DNA of 5,810 nucleotides from Flavobacteriales bacterium UBA2426 (GTDB taxonomy: Bacteria > Bacteroidota > Bacteroidia > Flavobacteriales_F > PHOS-HE28), in contig DDRC01000092.1 in the NCBI GenBank assembly GCA_002342985.1, positions 536 to 6,345 on the forward strand. The letters are read 5' to 3'. The position numbers and the translations under genes were made by a program. Below the pieces are notes generated by a model. It was not told the DNA's origin. It saw nothing but the letters and a program-made list of their open reading frames with translations, and ran no database searches. Shown one piece after another: positions 1 to 4,265 of the stretch; position 1 is the stretch's first letter, and the number at the start of each line of letters is the position of its first letter.

Positions 1-315
1 TGGGGCGTGGTCGTGCACGAGCATGCATGCGCCGGCCTGCCGCTGGTGCTCAGCTCCGCAGTGGGCGCGGCCGAGCGTTTCCTGCAGGAGGGGGAGAACG
101 GATTCCGTTTCATCGCCGGCGACAAGGCCACCCTCAAGACCATCCTCCGCATGCTGGTGCTGAGCAGCGATGCCGAGCTGCGCGGCATGGGGCAGCGCAG
201 CCTGGAACTGGGCATGGCCTGGAGCCCCCAGGCGTGGGCCGAAACCGCAGCCGATCTCATGGGAGGGGCTACGCACTCCATCCGCTCCATCCCGTCGCCA
301 TTGTCCAGCCGATGA
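1..315 (+). CDS. GT4-family glycosyltransferase, 3' end only
   Basis: This is the C-terminal 104 residues of a gene whose start lies before the window. The reading frame is open from base 1 and stops at 313-315. The opening residues WGVVVHEHACAGLPLVLS match the end of the GT4 (GT-B fold) donor-site motif E-x7-E. The second glutamate is in VVHE; the first would be the residue or two just outside the window, as in the usual EPWGVVVHE. AAERFLQEGENGFRF then fits the typical GT4 segment in which a sugar-nucleotide-binding loop is followed by a family-wide GxNGxxF motif. The rest is a helical C-terminus. The enzyme would transfer a sugar from a nucleotide-sugar donor to a growing glycan on the cytoplasmic side of the membrane; donor and acceptor cannot be read. 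Its stop overlaps the next start by four bases (ATGA, 312-315), so it belongs to the downstream operon. Confidence 0.88.
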   Translation, partial: WGVVVHEHACAGLPLVLSSAVGAAERFLQEGENGFRFIAGDKATLKTILRMLVLSSDAELRGMGQRSLELGMAWSPQAWAETAADLMGGATHSIRSIPSPLSSR

Positions 316-1454
316 ACAAGCCCCAAGTGCTCGTTTTCATCGATTGGTACAAGCCCTTCTTCAAGGCGGGCGGACCGGTGCGGAGCATGGTGAACCTCGT
401 GGATCACCTGCACGGCCGGATCGACTTCCACATCGTCACCGGCGACCGCGACTACACCGCCACCCAGGCCCCGGAGGCCTTGGCGAAGGATCAATGGGTG
501 CAGCTGGGTGCGGGCGAGCACGTGTGGTACGCATCGGCCGGGAAGCGCTCGCTGAAGCAATGGCGCGGGCTGCTGCACGAGCGCGCTTGGGACGTGGTCT
601 ACATCAACGGGCTCTACTCGAAGTGGAGCACGATCGCGCCCTTGTGGCTGCTGCGTGGAAGCAAGCAACGCCGCATCGTGGCGGTGCGTGGCATGCTGGC
701 GCGCGGACCCATGAGGCAGAGCGCCGCCAAGAAACGCGGCTTCCTCCTGGCCATGAAGACCGCCGGCTGCTTCAAGGGTGTAGAGTTCCAGGCCACCAAT
801 GCCGAGGAGGTCGAGGACATCAAGCGCTGGATCGGCCGCGAGGCCAAGGTGAACCTGGTGCCCAACCTCGGAAGGAAGCTGGAATCGAAGGCGCCTGCAG
901 CCATCAGCAAGCGTGCCGGTGAGCTGCGGCTCGTGAGCGTGGGCCGCATCGCCCCGGAGAAGAACACGCTCTTCGCCATCGAGCAGCTGCGGGAGGCGCA
1001 AGGCGAGGTGCGCTTCGACCTGTACGGCACCGTGTACGACCAGGCTTACTGGAAGCGCTGCCAGGAGTCCATCGCGCAGCTCCCGCTGAACGTGAAGGTG
1101 GAATGGCATGACCACATCGGGGAGGAACGGGTGCGCGGCGTCATCGAGCAGGCGCATGCGGTCCTCATGCCCAGCGTGGGCGAGAATTTCGGGCACACCA
1201 TGCTGGAGGCGCTGGTGGCGGGACGACCCTTGTTGATCAGCGACCGTACCCCGTGGAAGGATCTGGAGGCGAAGCGCGCTGGATGGGACCTCCCACTTGA
1301 AGAGCCGGAGCGGTTCAGGGGTGTAATCGAGGAGCTGGTGGCCATGGACCAACCCGCCTACGATGCATGGGTCCGAGGCGCGGCGGCGCTCGGTCAGCGA
1401 TATTTGGCCGATCCGAGCAGCGTGGAACGCAGCCTGGCCCTCTTCTCCCGATGA
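312..1454 (+). CDS. GT4-family glycosyltransferase (complete)
   Basis: This is a 380-residue protein, a normal length for a two-domain GT-B glycosyltransferase. I chose ATG 312 because it overlaps the previous stop as ATGA and gives a clean N-terminal beta-strand (MNKPQVLVFIDWYKPFFKAGG). The frame stays open upstream to 27, but there it only shadows the preceding gene. Visible motifs are the N-terminal glycine-rich loop KAGGPVRS (residues 18-25, acceptor domain), the start of the donor domain with GRIAPEKN (211-218), and the E-x7-E motif in GENFGHTMLEAL with glutamates at 291 and 299. No signal peptide or membrane helix is seen, so it probably acts at the cytoplasmic membrane face on a lipid-linked glycan. 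The neighbours, another GT4 and a WcaF-like acetyltransferase, point to exopolysaccharide, capsule or O-antigen assembly. The sugar transferred cannot be predicted. The stop overlaps the next start by four bases. Confidence 0.93.
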   Translation: MNKPQVLVFIDWYKPFFKAGGPVRSMVNLVDHLHGRIDFHIVTGDRDYTATQAPEALAKDQWVQLGAGEHVWYASAGKRSLKQWRGLLHERAWDVVYINGLYSKWSTIAPLWLLRGSKQRRIVAVRGMLARGPMRQSAAKKRGFLLAMKTAGCFKGVEFQATNAEEVEDIKRWIGREAKVNLVPNLGRKLESKAPAAISKRAGELRLVSVGRIAPEKNTLFAIEQLREAQGEVRFDLYGTVYDQAYWKRCQESIAQLPLNVKVEWHDHIGEERVRGVIEQAHAVLMPSVGENFGHTMLEALVAGRPLLISDRTPWKDLEAKRAGWDLPLEEPERFRGVIEELVAMDQPAYDAWVRGAAALGQRYLADPSSVERSLALFSR

Positions 1455-2062
1455 ACGCGCCCCCCACCGTAGACCTTTCGCGCTTCGACAACTCGAAGAC
1501 CTTCGATCCCGGTGCGGGCATGGTGAAGCGCACGCTCTGGTACTTCACCAACGCGCTGTTCTTCCTCAATCCGGGCTTCCCGTTCCGCTCGCCGAAGCCC
1601 GCGCTATTGCGCCTGTTCGGTGCCAGGGTGGGGAAGGGCGTGGTGATCCATCCCGGCGTGAACATCAAGTTCCCGTGGAAGCTGCGCATCGGCGATCACA
1701 GCTGGATCGGCCAACGCGCCTGGCTGGACAACCTGGACACGCTCACCATCGGCAGCAACGTCGTCATCAGCCAAGGCGCCATGATCATCCAGGGCAGCCA
1801 CGATTACAAGAAGGTCGATTACCCCACGTACAGCAAGCCGGTGGTGCTGGAGGATGGCAGCTGGGTGGGAGCGGGAGCCATCGTCACATTGGGCGTTACG
1901 CTGAAGAGCCACAGCGTACTGGCCGTAGGCAGCGTGGCCACGAAGGACCTGGAGGCCTATACGATCTACCAAGGCAATCCGGCGGCGGCGGTGCGGGAAA
2001 GGGTGATCGAGCCGATCAGCGGTCCACATGGAGCCATAAGAGACCAATTCAACCAATCGTGA
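1451..2062 (+). CDS. wcaF: WcaF-like polysaccharide O-acetyltransferase
   Basis: This is a 203-residue protein of the left-handed beta-helix (hexapeptide repeat) acyltransferase superfamily. It strongly resembles WcaF of colanic acid synthesis, which uses acetyl-CoA to O-acetylate a sugar of the repeat unit. The N-terminal helix region FLNPGFPFRSPKPALLRLFG leads into hexapeptide turns GARVGKGVVIHPGVNIKFPW, then KLRIGDHSWIG, LTIGSNVVISQGA and SWVGAGAIVTLGVTL. The GSHDYK segment places the expected catalytic histidine at residue 117. The C-terminal YQGNPAAAVRERV matches the family's terminal GNPA...RERV signature. ATG 1451 overlaps the upstream stop as ATGA. The symbol reflects family resemblance; the polysaccharide here need not be colanic acid. 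A related serine or NodL-type acetyltransferase is the main alternative, but the wcaF-like ends make it less likely. The last ~15 residues (after RERVIEP) extend past the usual family end. Confidence 0.9.
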   Translation: MNAPPTVDLSRFDNSKTFDPGAGMVKRTLWYFTNALFFLNPGFPFRSPKPALLRLFGARVGKGVVIHPGVNIKFPWKLRIGDHSWIGQRAWLDNLDTLTIGSNVVISQGAMIIQGSHDYKKVDYPTYSKPVVLEDGSWVGAGAIVTLGVTLKSHSVLAVGSVATKDLEAYTIYQGNPAAAVRERVIEPISGPHGAIRDQFNQS

Positions 2063-2250
2063 AGAAGCTCATCAATGCGCCGTTCCCTATCCTCGTCATC
2101 GTGGTCATTCTTGGGGGCGCGCTGCTCAAGGGATTCGACTTCGCCACGCTGCGATTCGATCACACTCCGCTGGCCTTGGTCTACATGTTGGCACTTGGAA
2201 CGGCGCTGTTCTTCATCCTGCGTCGCAATCGGAAGGGGACGAACGAATAA
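2059..2250 (+). CDS. Small two-helix membrane protein, unknown function
   Basis: This is a 63-residue protein starting with GTG at 2059, which overlaps the acetyltransferase stop as GTGA. Its frame differs from the neighbour's, so it is not an extension of it. The product starts MKKLINAPFP. It has a hydrophobic stretch at about residues 9-24 (PILVIVVILGGALLKG), a short polar loop GFDFATLRFDHT, a second hydrophobic stretch at about 37-53 (PLALVYMLALGTALFFI) and a basic tail LRRNRKGTNE. This predicts a helical hairpin, with the basic ends probably cytoplasmic. I do not recognise a family. The coupled start and the clean two-helix pattern support a real gene. It is the last gene of the tight cluster and could be an accessory of the membrane-bound glycan machinery, but that is only inference from position. 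The reading frame is open further upstream, but only as a shadow of wcaF. Confidence 0.7.
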   Translation: MKKLINAPFPILVIVVILGGALLKGFDFATLRFDHTPLALVYMLALGTALFFILRRNRKGTNE

Positions 2251-2397
2251 CAACGATGCCATCGCTGAGTATCCCAACAGAGCAGGGAGAACCGTAGAGG
2301 ATCGGGATGGATCTGTTCGGTTTAGCCTGTCCTCGTAGGATGGGTCGTTAACTCGAAGCACCTCCTCAAAGGGTTGACCCGCAGCTTGAATGCATCC
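2251..2397. other. 147-base intergenic region between operon and GT2 gene
   Basis: No convincing gene, RNA, promoter or terminator is visible here. I looked for the Bacteroidota -7 element (TAnnTTTG) with an upstream TTG and found no good match. A short complementarity, gaggat near 2297 with gtcctc near 2330, encloses a long loop and is unimpressive. No Shine-Dalgarno sequence precedes ATG 2398. The gap could carry a promoter for the GT2 gene or be transcribed through from the operon. Confidence 0.5.
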
Positions 2398-3246
2398 ATG
2401 AAAGTCTCCCTCATCACCGTCTGCCGCAACGTGGCCCCGGTCCTCGCCGAGACGCTCGACAGCGTGCTCGCGCAGTCCCATCCGGACATCGAACTGATCG
2501 TCATCGATGGTGCCAGCACCGATGGCACGGTGGAGATCCTGGAGCGGTACCGCAAATCTGCGCCGGGTCTCCCGAGGAACGAGGGGACCCTGCGCACCGA
2601 AACCGCAGGGTCCCGAAGCGGAGACCCTGCGGAGGTTTCCGATGCACCCGGCCGGCGCGGCATCGACATCCTCGTGAGCGAGCCCGACAAGGGCATCTAC
2701 GACGCCATGAACAAGGGCCTGGCACGTGCCACCGGCGACATCATCGGCTTCGTGAACGCCGGCGACCTGCTGATGACGCCAGAGACCATCGCGCACATGG
2801 TGGCTGCCTTCCAACGCAGCCACGCCGATGCCGTCTATGGCGACATCATCATGGTGGACGAGAAGGACATCTACAAAGTGCATCGCACCTGGCTCAGTGG
2901 CACCTACCACCGCGAGAACTTCCGCAAGGGCTGGATGCCGCCGCATGTGGGCACCTTCATCCGCAAGAGCGTCTACGACCGCTTCGGCCATTTCAACACC
3001 GACCTCCGCATCGGCGCGGATTACGAGATCTTGCTCCGCTTCCTGTACAAGCACCATGTGCCCACGGTGCACCTGCGCGAGGTGCTGGTGCGCTTCCGTC
3101 TGGGCGGCATGAGCAACGGCAACCTGGAGCAGATCCTGCGGGCCAACCGCGAGGTGCGCCGCTCCTGGGGCCTCAACGGGCTGCAAGCGCCCCCGCTGCT
3201 CGTCACGCGCAAGCTGTGGAGCAAGGTGATGCAGTTCTTCCATTAG
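2398..3246 (+). CDS. GT2-family (WcaA-like) glycosyltransferase with in-frame insertion
   Basis: This is a 282-residue GT-A fold glycosyltransferase. ATG 2398 was chosen because MKVSLITVCRN is the typical first strand of the family; the longer TTG start at 2374 would add eight atypical residues. Motifs in order are the nucleotide-binding strand and loop VIDGASTDGT (D37 to T44), the conserved EPDKGIYDAMNKG (95-107), the metal-binding region NAGD (120-123, in place of a DxD or SDD) and the acceptor/catalytic-side motif GADYE (206-210, D208). It should transfer a sugar from a nucleotide-sugar to a glycan precursor on the cytoplasmic side, probably for the same surface polysaccharide as the upstream genes. 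Residues about 54-88, rich in G, P, R, S, T and E, form an insertion where relatives usually have about a dozen residues between the RY helix end and EPD. It coincides exactly with a palindromic DNA element. All core motifs remain intact, so the enzyme may still work with an extra surface loop. Confidence 0.92.
   Translation: MKVSLITVCRNVAPVLAETLDSVLAQSHPDIELIVIDGASTDGTVEILERYRKSAPGLPRNEGTLRTETAGSRSGDPAEVSDAPGRRGIDILVSEPDKGIYDAMNKGLARATGDIIGFVNAGDLLMTPETIAHMVAAFQRSHADAVYGDIIMVDEKDIYKVHRTWLSGTYHRENFRKGWMPPHVGTFIRKSVYDRFGHFNTDLRIGADYEILLRFLYKHHVPTVHLREVLVRFRLGGMSNGNLEQILRANREVRRSWGLNGLQAPPLLVTRKLWSKVMQFFH
2562..2652. repeat. Intragenic palindromic element, in frame within the GT2 gene
   Basis: This is a compact element with self-complementary ends: gccgggt (2562-2568) pairs with acccggc (2646-2652). 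Inside lie two similar hairpin units in tandem. The first pairs gggtctcc (2565-2572) with ggggaccc (2583-2590), including one G-T pair, around a 10-base loop. The second pairs ccgcagggtc (2603-2612) with gaccctgcgg (2623-2632) perfectly, and the inner ccg/cgg (2613-2615 and 2619-2621) can extend it. An alternative pairing joins gggaccctgcg (2584-2594) with cgcagggtccc (2604-2614), 11 perfect pairs over a 9-base loop; it excludes the other two stems. The element keeps the GT2 frame open and accounts for the protein's extra loop. It looks like a mobile palindromic repeat of REP or MITE type, but only one copy is visible in this window, so family and mobility are inference. The exact borders are uncertain by a few bases. 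Confidence 0.72.
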
Positions 3247-3249
3247 GAA

Positions 3250-3276
3250 GCGCCCCCCGGAGCCTCGGCAGGGCGC
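3250..3276 (+). terminator. Possible GC-rich hairpin terminator after the GT2 gene
   Basis: Three bases after the GT2 stop, gcgccc (3250-3255) pairs with gggcgc (3271-3276), and inner ccg (3257-3259) can pair with cgg (3266-3268). There is no following T run, so intrinsic termination is uncertain. The position between two convergent genes makes some transcription barrier plausible. Confidence 0.35.
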
Positions 3277-3344
3277 CGTGGGCAGGATCCGATTCGGATA
3301 GGGGATTGACGCCGGTTTGGCTGTGCCGGTGGCGCCAGGGTCAC

Positions 3345-4124
3345 TCAGCGCGCGAACACCTGCGGAGCATCGGTCTGCAGGCGATCGGGGGACTTGGACA
3401 AGGCGCGGCGGTGGCCCCAAGCGCTGTTGGTGCCGAAAAAGGAAACCTGCAGGCCAGCGCCATGCGCGCCTTGCACCTCCTCGGCCGTGGCGCGCGCTTG
3501 GTCAATGGTGATGCCCGTGCAGCCCAGGGCCAGGGCGGTGGGGACGGCGCTGGGCAGGTCCGTGGCATAGTAGAACAGGGGCAGATCGGGCCGCTTACCG
3601 TGCAGCAGCCGCAGGAAGTCCTCCACCTGGCATTCCACCACCATGCGGCCGGCAAGCAGGCTATCGGCCTGCAGGCGTGCCAGGGCATCGGTATAGGCCT
3701 CCAGGTAGGCCCACCAGTCGGCTTCGGCGAAGAGCTTGGCATCAAGCGTGAATTCCGCCTGCGGGTGCTGCACCGCTGCACCCAGCAGGAAGCTGTCCAC
3801 CCGCACCACCGGGTGGTGCACGCCGCCGTGCTCCACCGCACAGGCCTGCAGCGCGCTCCACGGCAAGGCATTCACCTTGCCTTGGCAGGGAGTGCCTTCC
3901 GCCAGGTCCTCGCCGTGGAAGGCCACCAGGACGCCATCGGCCGTCAGCTGCACATCCAGCTCAACGCCATCGACCCCGAGGGAGAGGCCCTCCGCCAGGG
4001 AAGCGCCGCTGTTGAGTGGGTGCGACCCGGCCGTGCCGGCCCCGCCGTGGCCGATGATGCGCGTGCTGCCGCGCTCCGGAACGGAGCAGGCCATCAGCAG
4101 GGGCAGCCAGAGCAGCAAGCGCAT
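3345..4124 (-). CDS. Glycerophosphodiester phosphodiesterase-family lipoprotein
   Basis: This is a 259-residue protein. ATG 4124 gives a short signal peptide MRLLLWLPLLMAC with a lipobox (LMAC, cysteine 13), predicting an acylated, envelope-anchored lipoprotein. The mature part opens like a GDPD TIM barrel: IIGHGG with H26 in the position of the catalytic HRG histidine, then GVDGVELDVQLTADGVLVAFHG, which holds the metal-binding E55 and D57 and the second histidine H70. LFYYATD (around 180-190) and a late barrel strand GLQVSFFG fit the fold. GDPD enzymes hydrolyse glycerophosphodiesters to glycerol-3-phosphate and an alcohol, so a role in lipid head-group turnover in the envelope is likely. 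The usual HRG arginine is replaced by glycine, and the usual HD is HG followed by E. Substrate specificity may therefore differ, though E55 and D57 keep the metal site plausible. It converges on the GT2 gene and lies 141 bases downstream of the peptidase gene on the same strand. No clear ribosome binding site precedes it. Confidence 0.85.
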   Translation of the reverse strand: MRLLLWLPLLMACSVPERGSTRIIGHGGAGTAGSHPLNSGASLAEGLSLGVDGVELDVQLTADGVLVAFHGEDLAEGTPCQGKVNALPWSALQACAVEHGGVHHPVVRVDSFLLGAAVQHPQAEFTLDAKLFAEADWWAYLEAYTDALARLQADSLLAGRMVVECQVEDFLRLLHGKRPDLPLFYYATDLPSAVPTALALGCTGITIDQARATAEEVQGAHGAGLQVSFFGTNSAWGHRRALSKSPDRLQTDAPQVFAR

Positions 4125-4265
4125 GGCGGGCCGAAGCTAGCGGGCAGGGCGGATGGGGAGGAGGGGGGATCGCCACGCGGGCCGAATTGGACCGTACGGG
4201 GGGCTTCCTTGGTTCCAGCCGCTTCTACCCGACTGCATGCGCAGGTTGTTCGGGAAGCCATAGTC
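4125..4265. other. Intergenic region between GDPD and M23 genes
   Basis: These 141 bases lie between two minus-strand genes. I see no small gene. The part next to the GDPD start carries the G-rich run listed separately. Further away, ggcttcc (4202-4208) is complementary to ggaagcc (4253-4259), enclosing 44 bases, with a small ctgc/gcag hairpin between. That arrangement is too open to call a terminator. A weak match to the Bacteroidota -7 box (TAGCTTCG on the minus strand, 4139-4132) has no partner -33 TTG. Confidence 0.5.
4142..4168 (+). other. Potential G-quadruplex motif upstream of the GDPD gene
   Basis: Four G tracts of three or more lie close together: 4142-4144, 4147-4149, 4155-4158 and 4163-4168, with loops of 2, 5 and 4 bases. 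This meets the common G3+ N1-7 quadruplex pattern. The G-rich strand is the template strand of the minus-strand GDPD gene, whose start codon begins 17 bases beyond the motif's near edge. Folding or function is not shown by the sequence. Confidence 0.5.

Noticed and set aside
27..311. Upstream extension of the second GT4 gene
   Set aside because: The frame is open, but the residues are Arg/Gly/Pro-rich shadow of the first GT4 gene. The family N-terminus starts at ATG 312, which overlaps the previous stop.
2374..2397. TTG start giving eight extra residues to the GT2 protein
   Set aside because: The typical first beta-strand begins right at ATG 2398, and the extra residues do not fit the family.
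3287..3299. 13-base palindrome atccgattcggat between the convergent genes
   Set aside because: The stem is only five pairs with a three-base loop and there is no T run on either side. It is too weak to call a terminator or operator.
1966..3420. Open reading frame of 484 codons on the minus strand
   Set aside because: It lies opposite wcaF, the small membrane gene and the GT2 gene, has no recognisable motif and crosses several gene boundaries. Long antisense frames are expected in GC-rich DNA.
4132..4139. Minus-strand TAGCTTCG resembling the Bacteroidota -7 promoter box
   Set aside because: It has one mismatch, no TTG at the -33 distance, and would place the transcription start almost on the start codon.
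4202..4259. Inverted repeat ggcttcc / ggaagcc downstream of the M23 gene
   Set aside because: It has seven pairs separated by 44 bases and no T tract. This can occur by chance and does not look like an intrinsic terminator.
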